From NCBI GenBank assembly GCA_023413555.1, contig JAEZPG010000008.1, forward strand, positions 1-56,261: a DNA stretch of 56,261 nt, written 5' to 3'. Source of the DNA: Bacillota bacterium. Its GTDB lineage: Bacteria > Bacillota > Clostridia > Lachnospirales > Lachnospiraceae. This document shows, one piece after another, positions 16,609 to 25,221 of this stretch (the first letter of the stretch is position 1; the number at the start of each line of letters is the position of its first letter). The notes beneath the pieces are model-generated. The model saw only the letters and a program-made list of their open reading frames with translations. It was not told where the DNA came from and made no database searches. The position numbers and the translations under genes were made by a program.

Positions 16609-18372
16609 TTAATCTCTCAATTTAAAATGTGCTATCATCTGATTAAGTCTTTCTGTCTGCTTAGAAAGACTAGCGGAGCTGATACCAATTTCATCAAGAT
16701 TCGCATTTTGCTCAGCCACTGTAGTGGCTATATCTATAGTAAAGTTTTTATTTTTCTCTATCGTTCTATCGATTTCCTGCATATTAGTTTCAACATGATC
16801 CACCATATTAGTAAGCATTTGCATTTCACTGGTAATCTCTTGTATACTTGCACTGACCTCACTTATTCCATCAGTAATATGTAGAAAAGTCTGCTTGGTG
16901 TCTTCAGCCATTTCTGTATTTATCTTCAGCTGTTCTAATCCATTCTCCATGCTATGAGACATATCATCGACATCCCTTTGCACTGTCTGAATAATTTTGG
17001 TAATCTTACTACTTGCCTCTTGAGTAAGGTTTGCCAAATTACCTATTTCTGAAGCAACAACAGCAAATCCTCTTCCTGCATCGCCTGCTCTTGCTGCTTC
17101 AATGGAAGCATTTAAAGACAGCATTTGGGTTTGGGTAGAGATATCTGAAATGGAACGTAAGATGATATTCATTTCAGAAGTATTGGATTCCAGTCTCGTC
17201 GTTACATCAGCTACTTGCTCCATCACCAGATTGACCTGTTTTAGTTGTGAATTATAATCTTCAATCTTTTCTGTTCCATCATAAGCCTTTTCCATAGATG
17301 TAGTTGCATTATAGTTAATCTGATTGATGGCAGCGGAGATCTTTTCCGCAACTGTATTCATCTCTCTTACATGGCTCACGGTCAGTTCTGACTCCTGTCT
17401 CTGACTACTCATTAAACTGGACATCTCATCTAATGAATTTGCAACGTTCTCCGCACCTTCTTCATTTTCTCTAATACTTTTAAGTACAATCTGTGAAGAA
17501 GTGCCCAGTTCATTGATCACATCATTTAAATTATTAATAATATCTTTAAAATTACTACTCATTGTATTAAAAGCGTCTGTGACTGCCCTAATCTCATCTC
17601 TTGATTTAATTTGTAGTTTACCTCTAGACAAGTCGCCTTGTGCTACAAGCATAATTTCCTTTTTGAGCTTACCCACTGGTATTGTAATACTTTTTGTTAA
17701 TAATACACATAAAACAATACTGATCATTAAAGCTGTTGCAAACAGAGAAGAGCAGCCAATAATTGTTGAGTCAAAACTATTTGCAATCGTCTCTTGAATA
17801 TCTGCACTTCGTTCCATCTCAAGCGTCATTAACTTCAAAGAATAATTCGATAATGTTTTATTATAATCATAGGTTGCATAGATCAAATCATAGATACCAC
17901 CTACAAGTTTGGGAAAACTAGTACCATCCCCTGCGTCAATTATATTCTGTACACACTTGGTATAATTCTCCAATACGGGACGTATTGCCATAGTGATCCC
18001 ATGATTTTCTGCATATGTTTTATCATTACCAATGCTGTCTTGGATTTCATCCAAGTAAGTTGCCATTTTCAGTACAACATCTTGCTCTCCAGACTCTTTA
18101 ATGTTCTCAGTCTTGGAGCAAGCAGACAACAGGCGATGTGGCTGATTTTGTGCTTGATCATTCATAAAATTAATCTTTTTTAAATTATCAAGGACTTCTG
18201 CATACTCCTTATTAAAACTCTTTGCCCTGAAAGCAAAGATGACCATGCTAATCCCCATAAAAATCACAGCCAATCCAAAGATAAGAATTATTTTTGTAGA
18301 AATTCTTTTTATCCGTAATCCTCTAGGTTGTCGTTCTTTCTTTTCATTATTTACATTTTCTTTTTTTTTCAT
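16609..18372 (-). CDS. Methyl-accepting chemotaxis protein
   Basis: This is a 587-residue transmembrane chemoreceptor. The first membrane helix lies at about 26-47 (IILIFGLAVIFMGISMVIFA) and the second at about 203-226. The 150-residue part between them is helical and resembles a four-helix-bundle sensor. A HAMP domain follows, then the signalling hairpin with the conserved tip NASIEAARAGDAGRGFAVVA. It should report an external ligand to CheA/CheW. The gene begins only 23 bases after the terminator hairpin of the rhamnose uptake operon, so it may be transcribed by read-through and could sense the same sugar (inference). Codons 2-4 form an A9 tract right after the ATG. Confidence 0.95.
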   Translation of the reverse strand: MKKKENVNNEKKERQPRGLRIKRISTKIILIFGLAVIFMGISMVIFAFRAKSFNKEYAEVLDNLKKINFMNDQAQNQPHRLLSACSKTENIKESGEQDVVLKMATYLDEIQDSIGNDKTYAENHGITMAIRPVLENYTKCVQNIIDAGDGTSFPKLVGGIYDLIYATYDYNKTLSNYSLKLMTLEMERSADIQETIANSFDSTIIGCSSLFATALMISIVLCVLLTKSITIPVGKLKKEIMLVAQGDLSRGKLQIKSRDEIRAVTDAFNTMSSNFKDIINNLNDVINELGTSSQIVLKSIRENEEGAENVANSLDEMSSLMSSQRQESELTVSHVREMNTVAEKISAAINQINYNATTSMEKAYDGTEKIEDYNSQLKQVNLVMEQVADVTTRLESNTSEMNIILRSISDISTQTQMLSLNASIEAARAGDAGRGFAVVASEIGNLANLTQEASSKITKIIQTVQRDVDDMSHSMENGLEQLKINTEMAEDTKQTFLHITDGISEVSASIQEITSEMQMLTNMVDHVETNMQEIDRTIEKNKNFTIDIATTVAEQNANLDEIGISSASLSKQTERLNQMIAHFKLRD

Positions 18373-18394
18373 TAGTACCCCCTATGATATATAA

Positions 18395-18430
18395 AAGAAT
18401 TGCACTGTAAATATCAACAGTGCAATTCTT
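18395..18430 (-). terminator. Terminator of the rhamnose uptake operon
   Basis: A perfect 14-bp stem (AAGAATTGCACTGT/ACAGTGCAATTCTT, 8-base loop) is followed by TTTTAT on the minus strand. It starts seven bases past the rhaM stop and ends 23 bases before the chemoreceptor start codon, leaving no room for a separate promoter in between. Confidence 0.88.
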
Positions 18431-18436
18431 AGCAAA

Positions 18437-18748
18437 CTACTCTAAGTGAAAAACAGTTTTTAGATCAACGGAAACCGGACTATTATCTTCGTTTGTCTCC
18501 ATAATATCTGCCATAAAATCCCACCACTTTCTGTTAATCGCGGTGTCTGCACCTTTGGCCCAAAGTTCTTCATCCTCAATTTCAATATATCCAAACAAGG
18601 TAAGCGTGTCCTTATCTAAAAAGATAGAATAGTTCTTTCCTCCATGTTCATGGATCATATCTATCATCTCAGGCCACAGAAGATTATGACGTTTCTCATA
18701 CTCTTCCTCCTGACCTTCAAACAATTTCATCTTAAAGCCTTTTATCAT
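18437..18748 (-). CDS. rhaM: L-rhamnose mutarotase
   Basis: The protein has 103 residues, the standard RhaM length. It interconverts the alpha and beta anomers of L-rhamnose after uptake. Family hallmarks are RHNLLWPEM, the active-site histidine in IHEHGGKNYSIFLD, TLTLFGYIEIEDEELW, and the paired tryptophans in NRKWWDFMADIM. The stop of the binding-protein gene is only three bases upstream and no good ribosome binding site is seen, so translation is probably coupled. Its presence as last gene is the main reason to assign the transporter to rhamnose. Fucose or related 6-deoxy sugars remain possible. Confidence 0.92.
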   Translation of the reverse strand: MIKGFKMKLFEGQEEEYEKRHNLLWPEMIDMIHEHGGKNYSIFLDKDTLTLFGYIEIEDEELWAKGADTAINRKWWDFMADIMETNEDNSPVSVDLKTVFHLE

Positions 18749-18751
18749 ATT

Positions 18752-19882
18752 TTAGTATACGTCCTTCCAATCAGCAATGTTACTTGGATCAAATTTGAAT
18801 GGTGCACCAAGGATAACTTCTGTACCACCATCACCAGCATCTGTGATAGTATATGGACTATTTTCCATTTGTCCAGCTTCAAATGTTTCATCTTTAGCAC
18901 CAGTTATTTTTCCAGAAACCAATGCAACAGAGATATGAGCGCCAAGACGACCTACGTCGATTGGATTCCATAAGAACATATATGGGCAAGAGTGGTCAGC
19001 GTCATCACCGATATACTCAGCCATTTCAGAAGGTAAACCAAGGCCAGTTAATTTACAAGCTGACTTCTGATCCTGAAGTACTTTAGCTGCTGCTGCAATA
19101 CCTACTGTTGTAGGAGCACAGATAACTTTTAAATCTGGATAGTTAGTTAATAAGGACTGTGTAACAGTTGTAGATTTTTCTGGTTCGTCATCACCATAAG
19201 CAACTTCTACAAGTTCAAGGTTTGCATATTTTGAATCCTTTTCCATAATGGATTTCATAGATTCAATCCATGCATTCTGATTCGTTGCCTGTGAAGTTGC
19301 AGACAAAATAGCCCATTGTCCTGAACCACCAGATATATCATATACAGCATCCATAAGAGCTTGACCAATCTGAGTAACACCAGCTTGATTTGCAAATGTC
19401 ATACGACTTGCTGCATTGGTCTTAGAGTCAAGACAAGATACTTTGATACCAGCAGCTTTTGCTTCTTCTAATGAAGCTTGAAGAGCATTTTCATCATTTG
19501 CTGCTATACAGATAGAATCAACACCCTGAGATATTAATGACTGGATAATAGTAATCTGTGCATCAGCAGTAGCTGCTTCTGGATGCTGGATAATACATTT
19601 CCCACCAATGGAATCAACAACTTCTTTAAAACCTTCTGCTAATTTCTCATTGTAAGGGTTACCTGCTGCTTTTGTAATCAATGCATAAGTTTTTTCAGTA
19701 CCATCAGCACTGTCCGATGGATTGGTAGATTCTTTTGGAGATGTACTATCCTTTGGAGCTTCCGATTCATTTTTTCCATTATCAGTTGCTGGAGCTGGAT
19801 CATTATTTTTTGAACCACATCCTACAAGTAATGATGATACCATTGCTACACAAAGTACTACACTCAAAAACTTTTTCTTCAT
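18752..19882 (-). CDS. Sugar-binding lipoprotein of a CUT2 ABC importer (probably rhamnose)
   Basis: This is a 376-residue periplasmic-binding-protein-like (type 1) lipoprotein. The signal peptide ends in the lipobox VGCG with C22 lipidated. A Ser/Pro/Lys-rich linker (about 28-62) tethers the domain. The fold then starts with KTYALITKAAGNPYNEKLAE. RhaS/LsrB-like elements are SLISQGVDSICIAANDENAL, TQSLLTNYPDLKVICAPTT and FLWNPIDVGRLG. It delivers the sugar to the two permeases encoded upstream. The 90-base gap between permease and this gene is the largest in the operon and has its own GGAGG site. Confidence 0.93.
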   Translation of the reverse strand: MKKKFLSVVLCVAMVSSLLVGCGSKNNDPAPATDNGKNESEAPKDSTSPKESTNPSDSADGTEKTYALITKAAGNPYNEKLAEGFKEVVDSIGGKCIIQHPEAATADAQITIIQSLISQGVDSICIAANDENALQASLEEAKAAGIKVSCLDSKTNAASRMTFANQAGVTQIGQALMDAVYDISGGSGQWAILSATSQATNQNAWIESMKSIMEKDSKYANLELVEVAYGDDEPEKSTTVTQSLLTNYPDLKVICAPTTVGIAAAAKVLQDQKSACKLTGLGLPSEMAEYIGDDADHSCPYMFLWNPIDVGRLGAHISVALVSGKITGAKDETFEAGQMENSPYTITDAGDGGTEVILGAPFKFDPSNIADWKDVY

Positions 19883-19972
19883 TGTTCTTCCTCCTTATTA
19901 GTAACACTAAAAAATAATAGATTATTTATATCTAACAGGGCTATCTTAATGGGATGCCCCGTCTGATATCAA

Positions 19973-20977
19973 CTAATTGGGTTGCTTTTTACTTATACGA
20001 ATTTTTGATACAAGATTTGGCAATAAAACTGCACAAATAAGCAAGATACCAATAATTACAAGGATTAATTGTGAGTTCATATTAATTTGTCCTAAGCCAA
20101 TCCGTAAGCAAACAATAATAAATGCAGAGATAATCCCACCTATCATCTTGCCCTTACCACCAGTAGTAGCAATACCTCCAAATACTGCCATTGCAATCGC
20201 ATCCATCTCAAACCCTTTACCTGTTGTCGTATTGGCTGCATAGGTTGCAGAAGTAAGGAATAATGCCGCAATACCTGAGAATACCCCCATTAGGATATAT
20301 GCTGTCAAAATCACTCTATTGTTCCTAATTCCAGAGTAGAAAGCTGTCTTTCTATTACTACCAATTGCATATAGACTTCTACCATAGCGCATCTTAACAG
20401 CAACTAGAGTAAACACGATTGCTGCAATTACGGCTAAAAAGAATACATATGGGAAAGGTCCAATCTTTCCTGCAATTGCTCTAAATCCTTCTGAATTCTT
20501 TAAAGAGATGGAACCACCGCTACCAAGTACAATTTCAGCGATTCCTCTAAAGATTATCTGGGTACCTAATGTTATAATCATTGATGGGAGTTCTGGAAAC
20601 TTTGTAAGAATTAGGCCATTAATAGTCCCACATATACCACCGGTAATAAGCACTACTAGAATAACTACAACAAAGGGAACACCTTGATTCGCTGCCAGAC
20701 ATCCTATGGTAGCTGACAAACATACAATAGATCCAACCGAAATATCTATCTCTCCAAGGAGAAGAATATATGCCATCGGGAAAAACAGAAATATCTCACA
20801 TAAATATTTTGGCATCTCACGAAGTACATTTGTAAAAGTATAGTTTGGAGATAAGTATCTACATAGCGTAATGACAACAAGGAAAATAACTAGTAAAATA
20901 CCTTCCCAGCTAAAAATCCTCTGCTTCCATACATCCTTGGGTATGGCATTAATTGTTCTGCCTGATTTTCCTGCCAT
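19973..20977 (-). CDS. CUT2 sugar ABC importer permease (second permease)
   Basis: This 334-residue integral membrane protein has about nine to ten hydrophobic segments and the BPD_transp_2 fold. Recognisable stretches are GEIDISVGSIVCLSATIGCL and AMAVFGGIATTGGKGKMIGG, both hallmarks of RbsC/RhaP/RhaQ permeases. It starts three bases after the stop of the first permease. Two different permease genes in a row match the RhaP/RhaQ arrangement rather than the single-permease ribose type, which supports a 6-deoxy-sugar or AI-2-like substrate. Gene symbols are withheld because P and Q cannot be told apart by eye. Confidence 0.93.
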   Translation of the reverse strand: MAGKSGRTINAIPKDVWKQRIFSWEGILLVIFLVVITLCRYLSPNYTFTNVLREMPKYLCEIFLFFPMAYILLLGEIDISVGSIVCLSATIGCLAANQGVPFVVVILVVLITGGICGTINGLILTKFPELPSMIITLGTQIIFRGIAEIVLGSGGSISLKNSEGFRAIAGKIGPFPYVFFLAVIAAIVFTLVAVKMRYGRSLYAIGSNRKTAFYSGIRNNRVILTAYILMGVFSGIAALFLTSATYAANTTTGKGFEMDAIAMAVFGGIATTGGKGKMIGGIISAFIIVCLRIGLGQINMNSQLILVIIGILLICAVLLPNLVSKIRISKKQPN

Positions 20978-20979
20978 GA

Positions 20980-21969
20980 CTACATCTCCCTTCTTTCCAG
21001 ATTACTTCTATTCATTGCCCGTTGAGTAATTACATTAAGGATAATAACCGCAACGATTAACACACCTTTGATTGTGTTTTGTGCAATGGCATCTATTCCT
21101 ACTAAAGGAAGTGCTTTGGATATAACTGCTAAAACCAAGGATCCAAGTAATGTACCTACAACAGATCCTTTACCACCGCTCATGCTTACACCACCAATTA
21201 CGCATGCTGCAATGACATCCATCTCTTTCCCTGTCTGCATGTTTGGCTGAGCCGAAGCATACACTGTAGTTGCCAATGCTCCAGCAAGACCTGCTAAAAT
21301 ACCCATAATGATATAAACATAAACCTTTACTCTGGCAACATTAATACCCGAAATCTGAGCTGCTTCTTCATTACTTCCTACAGCATATATATTTCTACCA
21401 AACTTAGTCCACTTAAGTACAATAAAGAATACAATATAGCAGACAATTACAATCATAATAACTTTATTTAAGCCAAATACATCTTCCAATGCGAATTTCT
21501 TAAAATCACCCAAGGCATCCGCACCAGCCCATTGACTGTTGCCAATGATATAGGCCAACCCTCTATATATATACATGAATCCCATAGTAGCAATAATTGG
21601 AGTAACTTTCCCGTATCCAATGACCACTCCAATAATCAATCCACATACTGCACCAATTAAAAGGGCTATCATAAACCCTAGTAATGTACTTGTCAGATGG
21701 CCAAACTTAAACATCAATCCCACTGTCATACCTGAAAATGCTAAGGTAGATGCAATAGAGATATCAATTCCACCAATCAGTAGTACACAAAGCATTCCAA
21801 GAGCCAGAATCATTGTAACAGCATTATTTTTAAGAATTTCCATAATATTACTAACTGTCATAAATGCTGGATTTTTAATCGTAACCACTAGGCAGAGTAA
21901 TACGAGAACAATGAAAAGGCTGGTTTCACGTGATTTAGTAATACGTTTCAATATAGATTCTTTTCCCAT
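20980..21969 (-). CDS. CUT2 sugar ABC importer permease (first permease)
   Basis: The protein has 329 residues and the same fold as the next gene, with clearly different sequence. The loop motif GGIDISIASTLAFSGMTVGL and the signature AACVIGGVSMSGGKGSVVGT are diagnostic of RbsC-type permeases. The ATG overlaps the last base of the ATPase stop codon, so translation is coupled. It should form a heterodimeric channel with the permease downstream. Confidence 0.93.
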   Translation of the reverse strand: MGKESILKRITKSRETSLFIVLVLLCLVVTIKNPAFMTVSNIMEILKNNAVTMILALGMLCVLLIGGIDISIASTLAFSGMTVGLMFKFGHLTSTLLGFMIALLIGAVCGLIIGVVIGYGKVTPIIATMGFMYIYRGLAYIIGNSQWAGADALGDFKKFALEDVFGLNKVIMIVIVCYIVFFIVLKWTKFGRNIYAVGSNEEAAQISGINVARVKVYVYIIMGILAGLAGALATTVYASAQPNMQTGKEMDVIAACVIGGVSMSGGKGSVVGTLLGSLVLAVISKALPLVGIDAIAQNTIKGVLIVAVIILNVITQRAMNRSNLERREM

Positions 21970-23483
21970 TATTCCACGCCCTCCTTCGTACCTTTACTAT
22001 TTTCCATGGCGTGTTCAAGAATAACTTCCTGTGAAAGCTCACTTCTATCAAGTTCACCAGTAAGATGACCATTACACATGATGTATACCCGGTCACACAT
22101 TCCTATGATTTCAGGCATTTCAGAAGAAATCATAATAATTGCATATCCTTTCTGCGCCAACTCTCCCATAATCTGATAAATCTCTGCTTTAGCTCCTACA
22201 TCTACACCTTTTGTTGGCTCATCCATAATAACTACCTTCATATTATCTTGAGCAAGTGCTTTGGCAACTACTACTTTTTGCTGGTTACCACCTGATAGAG
22301 AACTAGCGGGATCAAATACTGTAATAGCCTTCGTATCTACTTCCTCTAATAGCTTTTTAGCCAATTCACATTCTGCTTTTTCATCCAGGATTCCATATTT
22401 ACTAAACTTATCAATAATTGGAAGCGTTACATTCCTTCCTAATCCCCATGACATAATCAGACCAGTTTTTTGCCTGTCTTCCGGAAGAAGAATGATACCT
22501 GCATCTCTGGCATCTGTCGGATTCTTAATTTTAATCTCCTTATCTTCTAAGAAAACCTTACCTTGACTTACCTTCGTGATACCGCTGACAGCTTCCATAA
22601 CCTCTGTACGTCCTGCACCTACTAATCCGGTTAGTCCTACAATCTCACCAGCACATACATGCAAGGAAATATCTTTAAAGTACCCTGTTCTAGATAAATT
22701 CTCTATTCTCAATACCTCTTTGCCTGGCTTTACTTCTGGTTTTGGATACATGTCTGAAACCTCGCGTCCAACCATATGTTTAATCAAATCTGCATTGGTA
22801 ATCTTATCTACATCAAAAGATCCAATATATTGAGAATCTCGAAATACTGTAACTCTGGTAGCTAGCCTATACATATCTTCAAATTTATGTGAAATGAATA
22901 TAATAGAAACCCCATCATCCCTTAATTTTTCTACAATACGATATAACTTCTCGGATTCGCTTGCAGTAAGTGCTGCTGTAGGCTCATCTAATATAATGAT
23001 TCTTGCATGAGTAGAAATAGCCTTCACGATTTCTACCATCTGCTGTTGTGCTACACTAAGGCTTCCCATTTCTACTGTTTCTTTAAAATCAGCATCTAAC
23101 TGTTCCAGATATGCCTTAGCTTGACGATTCATTTCTTTCCATTGAATTACGCCATGTTTCTTAATCTCATGGTTCATAAAAATATTCTCAGTAACTGTAA
23201 GGTCCGGGTATGAAGTAGGATGTTGGTATACAGCTGCAATCCCTGCTGCCTGTGCATCTCTTGGTCCCTTAAAATCTACCTTCTTACCGTTTAAGAATAT
23301 CTCACCTTCTTCGGCTCTATGTACTCCAGTAATTACTTTTATAAAAGTAGATTTTCCAGCACCATTTTCCCCCATAAGTGCATGTATTTCGCCAGGTTTA
23401 AGTTGAAAATGAACCTGATTCAATGCCTTAACGCCCGGAAAAATCTTTGTTATCCCTTTTAATTCCAATATAAAATCGGACAC
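21969..23483 (-). CDS. CUT2 sugar ABC importer ATPase, two domains (probably rhamnose)
   Basis: This 504-residue protein carries two ABC cassettes like RbsA/RhaT. The N-terminal cassette has Walker A GENGAGKST, signature LSVAQQQMVEI and Walker B IIILDEPTAAL. The C-terminal cassette has the usual weak Walker A (GLVGAGRTE), signature LSGGNQQKVV and Walker B VVIMDEPTKGVD. Such asymmetry is normal for the family: only the first site is expected to be strong. It is first in the operon and is divergent from the response regulator gene. The ribosome binding site is AGGAGG. No sigma-70 -35 box is obvious upstream, which fits activator-dependent transcription by the adjacent YesN-type regulator. Confidence 0.94.
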   Translation of the reverse strand: MSDFILELKGITKIFPGVKALNQVHFQLKPGEIHALMGENGAGKSTFIKVITGVHRAEEGEIFLNGKKVDFKGPRDAQAAGIAAVYQHPTSYPDLTVTENIFMNHEIKKHGVIQWKEMNRQAKAYLEQLDADFKETVEMGSLSVAQQQMVEIVKAISTHARIIILDEPTAALTASESEKLYRIVEKLRDDGVSIIFISHKFEDMYRLATRVTVFRDSQYIGSFDVDKITNADLIKHMVGREVSDMYPKPEVKPGKEVLRIENLSRTGYFKDISLHVCAGEIVGLTGLVGAGRTEVMEAVSGITKVSQGKVFLEDKEIKIKNPTDARDAGIILLPEDRQKTGLIMSWGLGRNVTLPIIDKFSKYGILDEKAECELAKKLLEEVDTKAITVFDPASSLSGGNQQKVVVAKALAQDNMKVVIMDEPTKGVDVGAKAEIYQIMGELAQKGYAIIMISSEMPEIIGMCDRVYIMCNGHLTGELDRSELSQEVILEHAMENSKGTKEGVE

Positions 23484-23652
23484 ATTAATTCCTCCTTTTA
23501 TTTCTATGGTTTTATAATATCATTCAGAATTTATTTATAAAATGGTATTTTCTTTTGATGTTAGGTAAAATTTTTCATATAGTGTATATTGCATTTTTAT
23601 TTAATAGGTGTAAGATATGATTAAACAAAAAGATAAATACGAGGTGCTAAGG

Positions 23653-25221
23653 ATGAAATTGTTAATTGTAGATGATGAAGAACTTACACGTAATGGGTTA
23701 ATCTCCTTAATTGATTGGGAGAAAATTGGTATTACTGAGATCTATCAAGCAGATGATGGTGTCCATGGTCTTGAAGCTGCACATAAATATTTACCTGATA
23801 TCATACTCTGTGACGTACGAATGCCACAAATGGATGGTATTACAATGCTTAAACACATTGAACAATTCATCCCAGATGTATCCGCTATCTTTATGAGTGG
23901 GTACTCAGACAAAGAATACTTAAAAGCAGCGATAAAGCTTAAGGTAATCAACTATATTGAAAAACCCATTAACCCAAAGGAAATACAAGAAAGCATTCAG
24001 ACGGCAATCGCACAAATAGCCAAACAAAAGATACAATCCTCAGCTACAAACAAAGACAAAGATCATGTAGCAACACAGTTAGCTTACTCTTTAACAGTTC
24101 CATATGCAAGTAGTAAGGAATCCATTGACGCTTTATTTCATCAATATAATTCATATTATGACACCAAGAAATTTAAATATATCTGTACATATATAATAAA
24201 ATTCAATGAGAAAACGAATGAAACCCTCAACCTATCTTCAGCCTATTTGGCACTCAAACAATTTCTATCTAATATGAATCTCCATGTGATTTATAGTGAA
24301 AAACGTATTCATCACGTGGTACTTCATATATACGGAGTTCATTCCTTCTCTAACAATACTCAGCAGCTCATTGCCAAAAAACTATTTGAAATCTTTTCTT
24401 TCTTAGAAGAGTTTTATATATCTATAGGAGATATCGTAGAAGGAATCAACAATGCATATAATTCATACACCACAGCTGTAATTGCTTTGCAAAGTAGCTT
24501 TTTCTTCGAACCAGGTACCATACTTAGTCGTGAAAAAATAGCTACACTTGTTTCCATCAATGTGTTAGATGTCACCAAAGAAGTCTCCCATTACATATCA
24601 GCTTTAGGGGATAACAATGAAATGGAAATCACAAATGCTCTCAATGCACTGGAACATCAGCTTTCCTATAGCAAAGGGGTACTTATCAACCAGTTAAAAG
24701 GATTGTACTATGACATGTTCTCCGCTTTATATAAAATGCGTAAGAAACATCAGATGAGCCCTGACTTTTGTTTGGAAAGTCAAAGTAACATAATGGATAT
24801 TATGGATAAATGCTTCTCTTTCCATCAGTTACACGCTACCTTAACAGAAAAAACAAAGGACTATTTTTCCAGTAAAAAAGACTCTAAACCAGAAAATAGC
24901 TTAATTTATATGATTAGAGAATATGTCAGCCTGCATTATCAAGACACAGATTTATCTGTAAAATCTATTAGCGAGTACGCTAATTTATCTACCTCATATA
25001 CCTGTACCTTTTTTAAGAATGAAACAGGAATGACATTAAATCAATATATTACAGAATTCCGTATGACAAAAGCCAAACAGCTTTTGGCTGATCCAAGGAA
25101 TCGAGTCAGTGAAATATCCAGTAGTGTTGGATATAGTGATGGTAACTACTTCGGAAAGAGTTTCCGTAAATTTACAGGGCTTTCTCCGTCAGAATATCGA
25201 GATCAGGTAATTGGAAAATGA
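23653..25221 (+). CDS. YesN-type response regulator, receiver plus AraC DNA-binding domain
   Basis: The protein has 522 residues from the ATG at 23653 (MKLLIVDDEE). The receiver domain spans 1-120, with phosphoacceptor D54 in ILCDVRMPQMDG and the acidic pair D7/D8. A long middle region (130-410) is of the kind found in YesN proteins. The C-terminal 100 residues are two AraC helix-turn-helices (SVKSISEYANLSTSYTCTFF; RVSEISSSVGYSDGNYFGKS). It likely activates the divergent rhamnose uptake operon. GAGGTG precedes this ATG; an in-frame ATG at 23617 also has AGGTG upstream and would add 12 residues, so the start is not certain. The stop overlaps the kinase start (ATGA). Confidence 0.93.
   Translation: MKLLIVDDEELTRNGLISLIDWEKIGITEIYQADDGVHGLEAAHKYLPDIILCDVRMPQMDGITMLKHIEQFIPDVSAIFMSGYSDKEYLKAAIKLKVINYIEKPINPKEIQESIQTAIAQIAKQKIQSSATNKDKDHVATQLAYSLTVPYASSKESIDALFHQYNSYYDTKKFKYICTYIIKFNEKTNETLNLSSAYLALKQFLSNMNLHVIYSEKRIHHVVLHIYGVHSFSNNTQQLIAKKLFEIFSFLEEFYISIGDIVEGINNAYNSYTTAVIALQSSFFFEPGTILSREKIATLVSINVLDVTKEVSHYISALGDNNEMEITNALNALEHQLSYSKGVLINQLKGLYYDMFSALYKMRKKHQMSPDFCLESQSNIMDIMDKCFSFHQLHATLTEKTKDYFSSKKDSKPENSLIYMIREYVSLHYQDTDLSVKSISEYANLSTSYTCTFFKNETGMTLNQYITEFRMTKAKQLLADPRNRVSEISSSVGYSDGNYFGKSFRKFTGLSPSEYRDQVIGK

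Noticed and set aside
23484..23652. Possible sigma-70 promoter for the rhamnose operon
   Set aside because: TATTAT has no acceptable -35 at 16-18 bases; I infer activator dependence but cannot place a site.
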